Assembly: GCF_016862395.1 (NCBI RefSeq)
Contig: NZ_BOMW01000033.1
Span: forward strand, 83,547-147,546
Reading direction: 5' to 3'
From: Actinoplanes siamensis
GTDB lineage: Bacteria > Actinomycetota > Actinomycetes > Mycobacteriales > Micromonosporaceae
DNA: 64,000 nt
Of this stretch, positions 18,347 to 26,962 are shown one piece after another. The notes beneath the pieces were generated by a model that was not told the DNA's origin, made no database searches, and saw only the letters and a program-made list of their open reading frames with translations. A program made the position numbers and the translations under genes. Each line of letters starts with the position of its first letter. The stretch's first letter is position 1.

Positions 18347-18431
18347 CCCGCTCAGACTACGCGCTCCTATGGATCATGACCGTTTGGCACGGATATATCC
18401 GGGCGCGCCGGACGTGGCTACGCTTGAGGGC

Positions 18432-19253
18432 GTGAGTTCTCGAGTTCCGGTGCTTCTCTCCAGCTCCTCGGTCTTCCCGGAGCCGACGGCGGCCGCGTTC
18501 GAGATGGCGGCCACGGTGGGCTACGACGGACTCGAGGTCATGGTCTGGACCGACGCGGTCAGCCAGGACGCCGGCGCTCTCAAGGGCCTGGCCGGGCACT
18601 ACGGCGTGCCCGTCCTCTCGGTGCACGCGCCGTGCCTGCTGGTCACCCAGCGGGTGTGGAGCTCCGACCCCTGGGAGCGGCTCAGCCGGGCGGCCCAGCT
18701 CGCCGAGTCGCTGGGCGCCCCCACGGTGGTGGTCCACCCGCCGTTCAGCTGGCAGCGCGACTATGCGAAGAACTTCGCTCCCGGTCTCGCCCGGATCCAG
18801 GCCCGGCACCCTGATCTCACCTTCGCGGTGGAGAACATGTTCCCGGTCAAGATGGCCGGCCGCTGGTTCGTGCCGTACACGCCGGGCTGGGATCCCACCG
18901 AGACCGGCTTCGAGGCGTACACGCTGGATCTCTCGCACTGCGCCGCCTCCCGCACGGACGCGCTCGAGATGGCCGCCAAGATGGGCGCCGGCCTCAAGCA
19001 CGTGCACCTGGGCGACGGCACCGGGGAGGCGCGCGACGAGCATCTGGTCCCGGGGCGTGGCAACCAGCCCTGCGCCGAGGTGCTGCGCTCGCTGGCCGGC
19101 CGGGCCTTCACCGGCTCGGTGGCCCTGGAGATCAACACCCGGAAGGCGGCCAGCCGGGCCGTGCGGGAGGCCGACCTCCGCGAGTCCCTGGAGTTCGCCC
19201 GCCGTCACCTGGCGCCAGCCGGCTCGCCCCGCCCCGCCACGACGTCGGCCTGA
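18432..19253 (+). CDS. Sugar phosphate isomerase/epimerase-type TIM barrel
   Basis: 273 residues of the xylose-isomerase-like AP endonuclease 2 superfamily: SSSSVFPEPTAAAFEMAATV, YDGLEVMVW, PVLSVHAPCLLVTQRV, TVVVHPPFSWQRDYA, FAVENMFPVK and LKHVHLGDG supply the barrel metal ligands (Glu, His, Asp). The exact substrate is unknown. The equivalent mycobacterial neighbour is Rv0498 (memory). GTG 18432 lies 7 bases after a TACGCT box. An open frame reaching far upstream overlaps the divergent gene and is not real. Confidence 0.8.
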   Translation: MSSRVPVLLSSSSVFPEPTAAAFEMAATVGYDGLEVMVWTDAVSQDAGALKGLAGHYGVPVLSVHAPCLLVTQRVWSSDPWERLSRAAQLAESLGAPTVVVHPPFSWQRDYAKNFAPGLARIQARHPDLTFAVENMFPVKMAGRWFVPYTPGWDPTETGFEAYTLDLSHCAASRTDALEMAAKMGAGLKHVHLGDGTGEARDEHLVPGRGNQPCAEVLRSLAGRAFTGSVALEINTRKAASRAVREADLRESLEFARRHLAPAGSPRPATTSA

Positions 19254-19658
19254 TCCCGCGCCCCTCTCCTCGCCGCCGCGGCGCGTGACCACTCCAACCA
19301 GCCAGGAGCCGCCGGCTCCCGGCCCGGCCCACAGGGGGTGTCTCGCGGTCCCGGCGGGACCTCTCAGCGCCAGCCGGGTTGGCCGGCAGGGGTGTGTCGT
19401 GCGCCCGTAGGGGCATCTCGGGGCCAACCGGGTGGCACTCGGCGCGCCTCGGATTGGACCGGGACCGGCTCGCGTGGGCGTGAACCCGGGGCGTCGGGCC
19501 TGAGTGGAGGGTGGCCGCTCGGCCGGGAGCGCGCGGCCCGGAGCGCGGCTGGGGTGCGTGCCGGAAGAGCTCGGGCCGGAGCGCTCGGGCGGGACTTCAC
19601 CGGGCCGGAGCGTGTGGTGTGGGAGATCGTCGGGGCGGGCCTCGGCCACACCCGGCGA
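19254..19658. other. 405-base spacer, no gene seen
   Basis: Very GC-rich. It contains a short hairpin (ggagcc...ggctcc near 19302-19316) just after the isomerase gene and degenerate copies of a 'ggggtgt-tcg' / 'gccaaccgggt' motif at about 19335-19430. Frames through it are shadows without ribosome sites. Confidence 0.5.
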
Positions 19659-20234
19659 TCAGGCTGGGGTGAGGGTGCTGCCGGCCGGCGCCGGAGTGGC
19701 GGCCTCGGGGGTCTGCGCCGCACGCTTGCGGGCGCGGTGCGCCGCCACGTGGGAGCGCGTGGCGCAGCGCTCCGAGCAGAACCGGCGGCAGTTGTTCGAC
19801 GAGGTGTCCAGGTACACGTTGCCGCAGCGCTCGTCGGCGCAGATGCCGAAGCGGGCGCTGCCGTACTCGCAGAGCCAGACGGCCAGGCCCCACACGGCGC
19901 CGGCCAGATATTCCGCGCTGACCGACGAGCCGCGGCTGGTCGCGTGCATGTGCCAGTCGCCGGCGTCGTGGCCGGAGATGCGTGGCTGCACCGGGTACGC
20001 CTCGAGCAGCGCGTTCAGCTCGCGCACCGCGTCGGTGTCGCGGCCGGCCGTCCCGTACTCGAAGACCTCGCGCAGGCGGCGCTGGGCCCGGCGGAACGCC
20101 GCCAGGTCCTTCTCCACCAGCTGGTCGCGCATGTACTCCAGGTCGTGGGCGAACAGCGCCCGCAGCCCGGCGAGATCGTCCAGGACGGCGTTGACGAGGT
20201 CGACCGCCGTCCGGGCGTACGCATCGAAGTTCAC
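19659..20234 (-). CDS. ABATE/CGNR zinc-finger protein
   Basis: 191 residues. An N-terminal ABATE-type domain (about 1-125) with AYARTAVDLVNAVLDDLAGL, then a CGNR zinc finger, CADERCGNVYLD and RRFCSERCATRSHVAAHR, in which the usual CGNR tetrad reads CATR. Such proteins are putative stress-related transcription regulators in actinobacteria. GTG 20234 follows a TACCGT box by 6 bases and has no ribosome site. The last 20 residues are Pro/Ala-rich. Confidence 0.8.
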   Translation of the reverse strand: MNFDAYARTAVDLVNAVLDDLAGLRALFAHDLEYMRDQLVEKDLAAFRRAQRRLREVFEYGTAGRDTDAVRELNALLEAYPVQPRISGHDAGDWHMHATSRGSSVSAEYLAGAVWGLAVWLCEYGSARFGICADERCGNVYLDTSSNNCRRFCSERCATRSHVAAHRARKRAAQTPEAATPAPAGSTLTPA

Positions 20235-20342
20235 CCGACCACGGTAGCCGCAACCGGCCATGAGGTGCGATTGCTCGCCGGCCCGCGGCTCTCACGCGGC
20301 GCCGCCGAGCCGGCGCCGGGCCCGCCGGTTAACGTAGGGCTC

Positions 20343-21260
20343 ATGCTCCGTTCCCTGTTTCTCGCCGCGGCCGGCTCCGCCCGGCTGGAGCGGCTGGTCG
20401 AGTCGGCACCCGGCAGCGAAGAGGTGATCCGGCGGTTCGTCGGGGGCGGCGGCGTCGAGGAGGCGTTGCGGACCACCCGGGGGCTGGCCGACGACGGGCT
20501 GACCATCACCCTGGACCACCTGGGCGAGGACACCGGGACGCTGGAGCGGGCGCAGGCGGTCCGCGACGAGTATGTGACGCTGCTGCGCCGGCTGCGCGAG
20601 TCCGGCCTGACCCCGGCGGCCGAGGTGAGCGTGAAGCTGTCCGCGCTCGGGCAGCGGATCGACGAGAAGGCGGCGTACGAGAACGTGCGGGCCATCTGCG
20701 CGGCGGCGGCCGAGGCGGGCACCATGGTGACCCTGGACGCCGAGGACCACACCACCACCGACGCCACTCTGGAGACGCTGCTCGAGCTGCGGCGGGATTT
20801 CCCGTCGACGGGGGCGGTGCTCCAGGCGTACCTGCGGCGCACCGAGGGCGACTGCCGGGAGCTGGCCACCGCCGGATCGCGGGTGCGGCTCTGCAAGGGG
20901 GCGTACGCGGAGCCCGAGTCGGTGGCGTTCCAGTCGTCGCTGGATGTCGACAAGTCGTACGTACGCTGCCTGAACATCCTGATGTCGGGCGAGGGCTACC
21001 CGATGATCGCCACGCACGACCCGCGGCTGATCGCCATCGCCGAGGACCGGGCCCGCTGGTTCGACCGTTCCACCGGGGAGTACGAGTTCCAGCTGCTCCT
21101 CGGCGTGCGCCCGGAGGAGCAGGCCCGGCTCGCGGCCGGTGGGCAGGCGGTGCGGGTGTACCTGCCGTACGGCCGGCAGTGGTACGGCTACCTGATGCGC
21201 CGCCTCGCCGAGCGTCCCGCCAACGTCGCGTTCTTCGCGCGCGCGGTCTCGTCGCGCTGA
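20343..21260 (+). CDS. Proline dehydrogenase
   Basis: 305 residues, FAD-dependent, oxidises proline to pyrroline-5-carboxylate. TIM-barrel motifs: LTITLDHLGEDT, EVSVKLSALGQ, VTLDAEDHTTTD, AVLQAYLRRT, RLCKGAYAEPE, IATHDPRL and VYLPYGRQWYGYLMRRLAERP, whose final Arg pair binds the substrate. Monofunctional, about the size of the bacterial short form. The partner P5C dehydrogenase is not in the window. ATG 20343 follows a TAACGT box by 7 bases; a longer frame upstream is a shadow of the antisense CGNR gene. Confidence 0.92.
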   Translation: MLRSLFLAAAGSARLERLVESAPGSEEVIRRFVGGGGVEEALRTTRGLADDGLTITLDHLGEDTGTLERAQAVRDEYVTLLRRLRESGLTPAAEVSVKLSALGQRIDEKAAYENVRAICAAAAEAGTMVTLDAEDHTTTDATLETLLELRRDFPSTGAVLQAYLRRTEGDCRELATAGSRVRLCKGAYAEPESVAFQSSLDVDKSYVRCLNILMSGEGYPMIATHDPRLIAIAEDRARWFDRSTGEYEFQLLLGVRPEEQARLAAGGQAVRVYLPYGRQWYGYLMRRLAERPANVAFFARAVSSR

Positions 21261-21437
21261 CCTTTCGGCCGAAGACGACCTTTCGGGCGAATCGGCCCCA
21301 GATCTGGCGTGTCGCACTTGACTTTTTGTGGGCAAATTACGGAACGCGACGCCCTGGTCACAGCCGCATCGATACGGTTCTGAAGACACGCACGTTCGCC
21401 AGGCGGAGCGTGCCTGCGAAAGGATCGGTGCGACGAG

Positions 21438-21650
21438 ATGACGGGTCCAGCCCAGACCGAGGAACGCCTCTCGGAGGTACGGTTCCTGACCGTGGCCGAG
21501 GTGGCCACGCTGATGCGCGTCTCCAAGATGACCGTCTACCGGCTCGTGCACGGTGGTGACCTCACCGCTGTCCGGGTCGGCCGCTCGTTCCGGGTGCCCG
21601 AGCACGCGGTTCACGAGTATCTGCGGGGCGCGTTCTCACAGACCGCCTGA
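21438..21650 (+). CDS. Small MerR-like HTH (excisionase-family) DNA-binding protein
   Basis: 70 residues. A single winged helix-turn-helix: FLTVAEVATLMRVSKMTVYR, then LVHGGDLTAVRVGRSFRVPE and a terminal helix. It is the actinobacterial regulator type usually found just upstream of the bS22 gene (Rv0500A in M. tuberculosis, memory), and is related to but not the same as BldC. ATG 21438 is preceded by a weak purine-rich stretch. Two copies of gacctttcgg occur at 21260-21285 in the upstream region. Targets unknown. Confidence 0.85.
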   Translation: MTGPAQTEERLSEVRFLTVAEVATLMRVSKMTVYRLVHGGDLTAVRVGRSFRVPEHAVHEYLRGAFSQTA

Positions 21651-21819
21651 GAGCGGGCTACAGGGGTCGTGTTGGCCCTTACGGAGCGGGCCGGTACGCT
21701 GGACCGGTTGGTTCCCGGCCTGACGCGTGCCGCCACCTAGCGGCGCCGTTCCGGGAGCCGTCCAAGATCGGTAACCGGCCGCGCCGGTTCCACTCAAACA
21801 TGGTTCGAGAGGCTGTCGT

Positions 21820-21921
21820 ATGGGCTCCGTGGTCAAGAAGCGCCGCAAGCGTATGGCGAAGAAGAAGCACCGCAAGCTGCTGCGCAAGACCCGCGTCCAG
21901 CGTCGCCGTTTGGGCAAGTGA
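21820..21921 (+). CDS. Small ribosomal subunit protein bS22 (AURKAIP1/COX24 domain)
   Basis: 33 residues, shorter than most gene-calling limits. It begins MGSVVKKRRKRMAKKKHRKL and ends in VQRRRLGK; 20 of 33 residues are Lys or Arg. This matches the actinobacterial AURKAIP1/COX24-domain peptide seen as bS22 in mycobacterial ribosome structures. ATG 21820 follows GAGAGG by 7 bases. It stands between the HTH gene and the epimerase, as in mycobacteria. Confidence 0.92.
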   Translation: MGSVVKKRRKRMAKKKHRKLLRKTRVQRRRLGK

Positions 21922-21994
21922 CGGCCGGCCGGGTGGCTCACCCGGCTGACCGCGTCACTTGCCGAGACGAGGCTCAGCATCGAAAGGTGCGCTC

Positions 21995-23065
21995 GTGGTG
22001 ACCTCACCGCCCAGCGTTGTCGTGGTCACCGGAGTCAGCCGATACCTCGGCGCTCGGGTGGCCGCCCGCCTCGCGGCAGATCCCCGGATCGATCGTGTCG
22101 TCGGTCTGGATCCGCACGACCCACCAGCTCGCCTGCACGGCCTGCTGGACGGCGTCGAGCGGATCCGGGCCGACGCGCGTGCGGCCGCCGAGGCCCTGGC
22201 CGGGCTCGGCGCCGAGGCGGTCGTGCACCTGGCGGTGACCAGCGTCCCCGATCCGGCGCACGGCGGCCGTGCGGGGATGAAGGAACAGAACGTCATCGGC
22301 ACCATGCAGGTGCTGGCCGCCGCGCAGGGTGCCCCCAAGCTGCGCAAACTGGTGGTGCGCTCGTCGACGGCCGCGTACGGCGCGTCGTTCCGCGACCCCG
22401 CCGTCTTCACCGAGGACACCGAGCCCCGTGCGGTGCCCCGTGGCCCGTTCGCCCGGGACATCCTGGACGTCGAGGGGTACGTCCGCGGGTTCCGCCGCCG
22501 CCGTCCCGAGGTGGCGGCCACCGTGCTGCGCTTCGCCCCCCTGATCAGCTCGTCCGCCGAGACGTCGCTGACCCGCTACTTCGCCCAGCCGGTGGTGCCG
22601 ACCGTGCTGGGCCGCGACGCCCGCCTGCAGTTCGTGCACGTGGACGACGCGCTCGAGGTGCTGCACCGCTCGATCGTCGAGGACCACCCCGGCACGTTCA
22701 ACGTCGCCGGCTCCGGCGTCCTGATGCTGTCCCAGGCGGTGCGCCGGGCCGGCCGGATCGCCCTGCCGTTGCCCGAGACCGGGCTGTCCACCGTGGCCGC
22801 GCTCGTCCGCCGCCTGGGCGTCGAACAGATCGGCCTGGACCAGATCGACCTCTTCGTGCACGGCCGGGTGGTCGACACCAGCCGGCTGGTCCGTGAGTTC
22901 GGCTTCACCCCGCGCAGCACCGCCACCGCCTTCGAGGAGTTCATCCGGTCGCACGCGGCCGGCTCCTCGCTCACCGAGGACCGGCTCGCCGCCGCCGAGC
23001 GGGCGATCCTGGACGGTGTCCGGCGGATGCGCGCGGCGGCCGACTCCGCTGACTCGAGGGCGTGA
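21995..23065 (+). CDS. NAD-dependent epimerase/dehydratase (extended SDR)
   Basis: 356 residues, Rossmann fold: VVVTGVSRYLGARVAARL, GLDPHD, VVHLAVTS and VRSSTAAYGASF; LRFAPLISSS and FVHVDDALEVLH are typical of extended SDRs. The cofactor loop TGVSRYLG departs from the usual TGxxGxxG and the YxxxK is not obvious, so catalysis is uncertain. It is the neighbour corresponding to galE2 (Rv0501, memory). GTG 21995 is preceded by AAAGG. Its last codons form the first unit of a repeat array that runs to the next gene. Confidence 0.82.
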   Translation: MVTSPPSVVVVTGVSRYLGARVAARLAADPRIDRVVGLDPHDPPARLHGLLDGVERIRADARAAAEALAGLGAEAVVHLAVTSVPDPAHGGRAGMKEQNVIGTMQVLAAAQGAPKLRKLVVRSSTAAYGASFRDPAVFTEDTEPRAVPRGPFARDILDVEGYVRGFRRRRPEVAATVLRFAPLISSSAETSLTRYFAQPVVPTVLGRDARLQFVHVDDALEVLHRSIVEDHPGTFNVAGSGVLMLSQAVRRAGRIALPLPETGLSTVAALVRRLGVEQIGLDQIDLFVHGRVVDTSRLVREFGFTPRSTATAFEEFIRSHAAGSSLTEDRLAAAERAILDGVRRMRAAADSADSRA

Positions 23066-23199
23066 CCGCGCATGACACCGACCCGAGGCCGTGACCGCTG
23101 ATGGAGCTGATCCAAGGGCATGATCACGCGTGAGCCGGCAGCCGACCCAGGGGTGTGACCGCGCATGAATTCGACGCGAGGGCGTGATCACGCGTGAGC
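23051..23199 (+). repeat. Five degenerate 29-32 bp units spanning stop to start
   Basis: Units begin near 23051, 23080, 23109, 23143 and 23172 and share a core like 'agggcgtgaccgcgcatga'. The first contains the stop codon of the epimerase gene and the last contains the GTG start of the acyltransferase. Two units carry gtgatcacgcgtgag, which contains a palindrome (tcacgcgtga). Confidence 0.75.
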
Positions 23200-24198
23200 C
23201 AGGACGAGTTCCGCGACATGCTGCCCGGGCATGCCGAGTTCCAGCTGCCCGAGCCGCCCGCGCCGAAGAAGATGAACGGCCGCCGCCCGGTGCCGGAGAA
23301 GCCGGACGAGCAACTGGCCAAGCTGGAGCAGACGGCGGAGCCGGAAGCGGCCGCCGGGGACGTCTGGGACCGCCGGGTCGCCGCCGGCCTGGCCTTTCTG
23401 CGCCGCCGGCTGGCCGGGGCGTACGAGGTGGACGAGTTCGGCTTCGACCCGGAGCTCACCGAGGCCGTCTTCCACCCGATGCTGCGCGTGCTCTACCGGG
23501 ACTGGTTCCGCACCGAGGTGTTCGGCATCGAGAACGTCCCGGCCGAGGGTCCCGGCCTGGTGGTCGGCAACCACTCTGGCACGCTGGCGCTGGACGCGCT
23601 GATGCTGACCGTGGCGCTGCGGGAGAACCACCCGCGCCGGCGGCACCTCCGACTGCTCGGCGCCGACCTGGTCTTCCGGGTGCCCGGGATGAGTGAGCTG
23701 GCCCGCGCGGCCGGCGCCACGGTGGCCTGCAACCCGGACGCCGAGCGCCTGATGGCCACCGACCAGCTGGTAGGTGTGTTCCCGGAGGGCTTCAAGGGCA
23801 TCGGCAAGCGGTTCTCCGAGCGGTACAAGCTGCAGCGTTTCGGCCGCGGCGGGTTCGTCTCGGCGGCGCTGCGCACCGGCACGCCGATCGTCCCGGTGGC
23901 GATCGTCGGCGCCGAGGAGATCTATCCGATCCTGGCCGACCTGAAGCCGCTGGCCCGCCTGCTCGGGGTGCCGTACTTCCCGGTCACCCCGACCTTCCCG
24001 TGGCTCGGGCCGTTGGGCCTGGTCCCGCTGCCCAGCAAGTGGCTGATCCAGTTCTGTCCGCCGATCCCGACCGCGCACCTCACCGAGTACGCGGACGACC
24101 CGCTGGTCGTCTACAACCTGGCCGACCAGGTGCGGGAGACGATCCAGGCGACCCTGCACGAGCTGTTGCAGAAGCGGCCCGACCCGTTCGCCAGGTGA
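23194..24198 (+). CDS. 1-acyl-glycerol-3-phosphate acyltransferase-like (PlsC) protein
   Basis: 334 residues. An N-terminal disordered/charged region (about 1-75), then the PlsC domain with GNHSGTLALDALML (catalytic His/Asp motif), FPEGFKGIG (glycerolipid-binding motif), GRGGFVSAALRTGTPIVPVA and a C-terminal PLPSKWLIQF. Probably transfers an acyl chain to a lysophospholipid at the membrane. Mycobacterial counterpart Rv0502 (memory). GTG 23194 lies in the last repeat unit, with GAGGG 14 bases upstream. Confidence 0.85.
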   Translation: MSQDEFRDMLPGHAEFQLPEPPAPKKMNGRRPVPEKPDEQLAKLEQTAEPEAAAGDVWDRRVAAGLAFLRRRLAGAYEVDEFGFDPELTEAVFHPMLRVLYRDWFRTEVFGIENVPAEGPGLVVGNHSGTLALDALMLTVALRENHPRRRHLRLLGADLVFRVPGMSELARAAGATVACNPDAERLMATDQLVGVFPEGFKGIGKRFSERYKLQRFGRGGFVSAALRTGTPIVPVAIVGAEEIYPILADLKPLARLLGVPYFPVTPTFPWLGPLGLVPLPSKWLIQFCPPIPTAHLTEYADDPLVVYNLADQVRETIQATLHELLQKRPDPFAR

Positions 24199-24243
24199 GA
24201 GGCCCGGCGCCGGCCCAGTCCCGGGCTGTCCCGCGGTGACGGC

Positions 24244-24281
24244 CGAGGGGCGGCCCCGGATCTCTCCGGCGCCGCCCCTCG
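24244..24281. terminator. Bidirectional terminator hairpin
   Basis: Perfect 11-bp arms (24244-24254 with 24271-24281), 16-base loop, between the acyltransferase stop (24198) and the convergent DUF5667 stop (24290). Confidence 0.6.
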
Positions 24282-24289
24282 CCGGCCAC

Positions 24290-25459
24290 TCAGAACAGGC
24301 TGCCCAGCAGGCCGCCGAGCACGCCGTCGTCGGGCCGCACCTCGCCGTCAGCGGGAGGCAGGGTCACGCCCGGCGTCGGCGCCGTGGTGATGTTGCTCTT
24401 GGTGACCGGCGTCTCGTCGTCGGCCGGCGTGGTGGCGCTCTTCTGGCCGGTGCGGTTCGAGTGCGGCGCGGTGACCGCCGCGCTGCTGCCCGGTTCGGCG
24501 GCCGCACCGGTCCGCACCGGCCGGCCCGGGGTCGTGGTCTGGCCATTGGGCCTGGTCGTCGACTTGTCGCCGGCGGAGTGCTGGCCGGTCGGCGGCGTCT
24601 TGTCGGCCGGCTCGTCCCCGCAGCCGCGCAGCTTCGGGCCGAGCTGGTCGGAGCCGGCCGGGACGACCTTCTCGCAGTCCAGGCCGGCGCGCAGCTGCTC
24701 GGTCCGCTGGGAGACGTCCTCCAACAGGCCCAGCGAGGTGAGCGCCCGTTCCCGGTTGACCGGGGAGAGGTCCTGCAGCGCCGGCTGGAACGTGGTCCGC
24801 TGCTCCTGGACGAAGCTGTCCAGGGTGGTCAGCTGGCTGGCGTCCGAGCGGGACACCGCGGCGGTCGTGATCAGTTTGACGCCCTTGCGGGTGTCCGCGT
24901 CCATGTCGTCCAGCACGTCCCGGAACTTGTCGGCGTTCCCGCCCATGGTGGTGGCCTCGTGCAGCCGGTTGCGGGCGAAGTCGAGCGACAGCTGCCCGCG
25001 GCTGGCGTCCGAGCCGGCGATGGCCAGCTGGGCGCGCTCGGTGGAGCGCTTCACGCCGTACAGGGCGTCGCCCGGCGCCGCGCCTTCGCTGGCAGCGGAG
25101 ATCCCGGAGACGGCCATCGCGCCGGCGGCGACGCCTAGCACGATCGCGCCCCGGGTCCGGATGCGGCGGCCGAAGATGGCCCGCCGGCGCTCCGGCAGCT
25201 CGGCGGGCGGCTCGGGCTCCGCCTCGACGGCGGTCCGGCCGATGCCGTCCCGCTCGGCGGTGGCGACCAGCATGGCGCGCAGACCGACGCGGAACTCCGT
25301 GTCGACCTGTGCGGCCGGCCGGGTGGCGGACAGGCGGTGGCTGAGCGCCACCAGTTCGGTCAGTTCGTCATCGGCGTGGCACCGACCGGCTCCAGTGGGA
25401 TCGTCGACCTGCTCCGCGAAGCGCTCGGCGCTCCGGGAGCTCGGAAAAGGGAACTTCAC
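24290..25459 (-). CDS. DUF5667 membrane protein, putative anti-sigma factor of the BldN-like sigma
   Basis: 389 residues. An N-terminal cytoplasmic part (about 1-100) with CHADDELTELVALSHRLSA, one membrane helix (about 104-124), the DUF5667 domain just outside it (GDALYGVKRSTERAQLAIAG and the helices that follow) and a Thr/Pro-rich exported tail from about 300. In Streptomyces the membrane protein RsbN beside bldN holds the sigma factor; this gene has the same position and topology, so that role is inferred. GTG 25459 is preceded by GGGGAGG with a 7-base gap. The gap from the sigma gene stop is 175 bases. Confidence 0.72.
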   Translation of the reverse strand: MKFPFPSSRSAERFAEQVDDPTGAGRCHADDELTELVALSHRLSATRPAAQVDTEFRVGLRAMLVATAERDGIGRTAVEAEPEPPAELPERRRAIFGRRIRTRGAIVLGVAAGAMAVSGISAASEGAAPGDALYGVKRSTERAQLAIAGSDASRGQLSLDFARNRLHEATTMGGNADKFRDVLDDMDADTRKGVKLITTAAVSRSDASQLTTLDSFVQEQRTTFQPALQDLSPVNRERALTSLGLLEDVSQRTEQLRAGLDCEKVVPAGSDQLGPKLRGCGDEPADKTPPTGQHSAGDKSTTRPNGQTTTPGRPVRTGAAAEPGSSAAVTAPHSNRTGQKSATTPADDETPVTKSNITTAPTPGVTLPPADGEVRPDDGVLGGLLGSLF

Positions 25460-25634
25460 CGTGGGCACCTCCCCTCGCTCGTGAGTGTCCCGCCGGTCCG
25501 TGTGCCGGCGTCGGCGACCGGGCCGCGAGTGGCCGCCGTGGGTCGCATCCGGACAAACGCGCGACACGCGGCTCCGGTTACGGGTGCGGAAGGGGACCAT
25601 CGGGTATCGGAGATCGACATCCGGGAGCGCCCGA

Positions 25635-26585
25635 TCAAGACTGGAACCCTTCCGGCAGGAGGCGGTTCAGCGCTCGTACGGCGCGGTACTGCAGGGCCTT
25701 GATGGCGCCCTCGTTCTTGCCCATCGTCTGCGCGGTCTCGGCCACCGAGAAGCCCTGCAGGAAACGCAGCACGATGCACTCCTGCTGCTCCGGGTTGAGC
25801 TGCTTGACCGCGGTGAGCAGGGCGACGTTGGTGATGTGGTCGACCACCGCGGACTCCGGGCTGCCCTCCGGGCCCCGGTCCTCGCGGTCGGCGTCCAGCA
25901 CGTCGCCGGTGGTGACCTCCAGGCGGTAGCGCCCGGACTTGAAGTGGTCGGCGACCAGGTTCCGGGCGATGGTGACCAGCCAGGCGCCGAGGTCCCGGCC
26001 CTGCCAGGTGAAGCTGCCGATGCGCTTGAGGGCGCGCAGGAAGGTGTCCGAGGTGAGGTCCTCGGCGAGCTGGCGGTTGCCGACCCGGAAGTAGACGAAG
26101 CGGAACACGGTGTCCACGTACCTGTCGTAGATCAGCCCGAACGCCTCCGCCTCGCCGGCCTGGGCGCGCTCGACCAGCGCCCACACCTCGGCGGCCGGGT
26201 CACCCCGGTCGGGCCGGGCCGGGTGCTTGGGTGGCTCGGTCTCGGTGGGCGGGCCGGTCTTGCTCTGGGTGGGCAGCACGACCGTGTGGTCGGCGGCGGT
26301 CTCGCTCTCCGGCAGGTTCGAGCGCTGCCCGGCGGTCGGCTGGGACGGTGGACGGGGCGTGCCGACCCGGTTGCCGCCGAACTTGCCGTTGGCGCCGGGG
26401 GCCGGCACGGACGGCGAGTTGTTCAGCGGCCTGCGGTTGCCGGTGCGCCTGGGGCCGTCACCTCGGATCGCGTTGGTGATCATCCCGTCGACCGATTCAC
26501 GGATGGCGTTCAGGCCGTCGCTGATTGCGTGCCTCCCAGAGAGGATGTCGCGGTGGTACGGATCCCCGGCGTACACATGAGTCAC
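25635..26585 (-). CDS. bldN: BldN-like ECF sigma factor with long N-terminal extension
   Basis: 316 residues. Sigma region 2 (about 135-205): YDRYVDTVFRFVYFRVGNR, LAEDLTSDTFLRALKRI and FTWQGRDLGAWLVTIARN. Region 4 (about 250-310): LNPEQQECIVLRFLQG, FSVAETAQTMGKNEGAIKAL. These segments are those of BldN, which drives aerial-growth surface-protein genes in Streptomyces. An extension of about 130 residues, polar and Pro/Thr-rich, precedes region 2; Streptomyces BldN is made as a pro-protein with a shorter extension (memory). GTG 26585 has GAGGAGG 4 bases upstream. Confidence 0.82.
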   Translation of the reverse strand: MTHVYAGDPYHRDILSGRHAISDGLNAIRESVDGMITNAIRGDGPRRTGNRRPLNNSPSVPAPGANGKFGGNRVGTPRPPSQPTAGQRSNLPESETAADHTVVLPTQSKTGPPTETEPPKHPARPDRGDPAAEVWALVERAQAGEAEAFGLIYDRYVDTVFRFVYFRVGNRQLAEDLTSDTFLRALKRIGSFTWQGRDLGAWLVTIARNLVADHFKSGRYRLEVTTGDVLDADREDRGPEGSPESAVVDHITNVALLTAVKQLNPEQQECIVLRFLQGFSVAETAQTMGKNEGAIKALQYRAVRALNRLLPEGFQS

Positions 26586-26944
26586 TGCGCCTCCTCAACC
26601 CGGCGGGCCTGCGGCGATCGCGAATCCGTCCCGCCAGGCAGGGATTCACGTCGATTCCGTCGTTTGTGTGGCACAGCGGCCTCCTCGGGATGAGGGTGGT
26701 CACTCGCATACAAAAGGGGTGGGGTAACCCGCGGAAATCGCCGGTGACCTCACCCGTTCGTGTGGAGTCCGTTACACAGACCGGAAGTATCGCCGAGTTC
26801 GGACACAGGGAGTCGCACACCATGTGCGCTGCGCGCAAAGCCGCGAATCCGTCCTAACTCGGCATCCGGTATCAAGGCCACCCTCTCCGGTCGGGGCCGT
26901 CCGGCAACGGACCGGCTGTCCGGCGCCCCGGTCGGGCAAGGTTT
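26586..26944. other. 359-base divergent spacer upstream of bldN and the acyl-CoA ligase
   Basis: No gene. It holds the bldN ribosome site, a 13-bp direct repeat cgcgaatccgtcc (26619-26631 and 26842-26854), and a near-palindrome ggggtaaccc around 26725. I cannot assign the promoters. Confidence 0.5.
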
Positions 26945-26962
26945 GTGCCAGACTCGGGCGTC

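Noticed and set aside
21438..21650. BldC itself
   Set aside because: The helix-turn-helix is related, but the neighbourhood (bS22, epimerase) and sequence fit the separate excisionase-family regulator.
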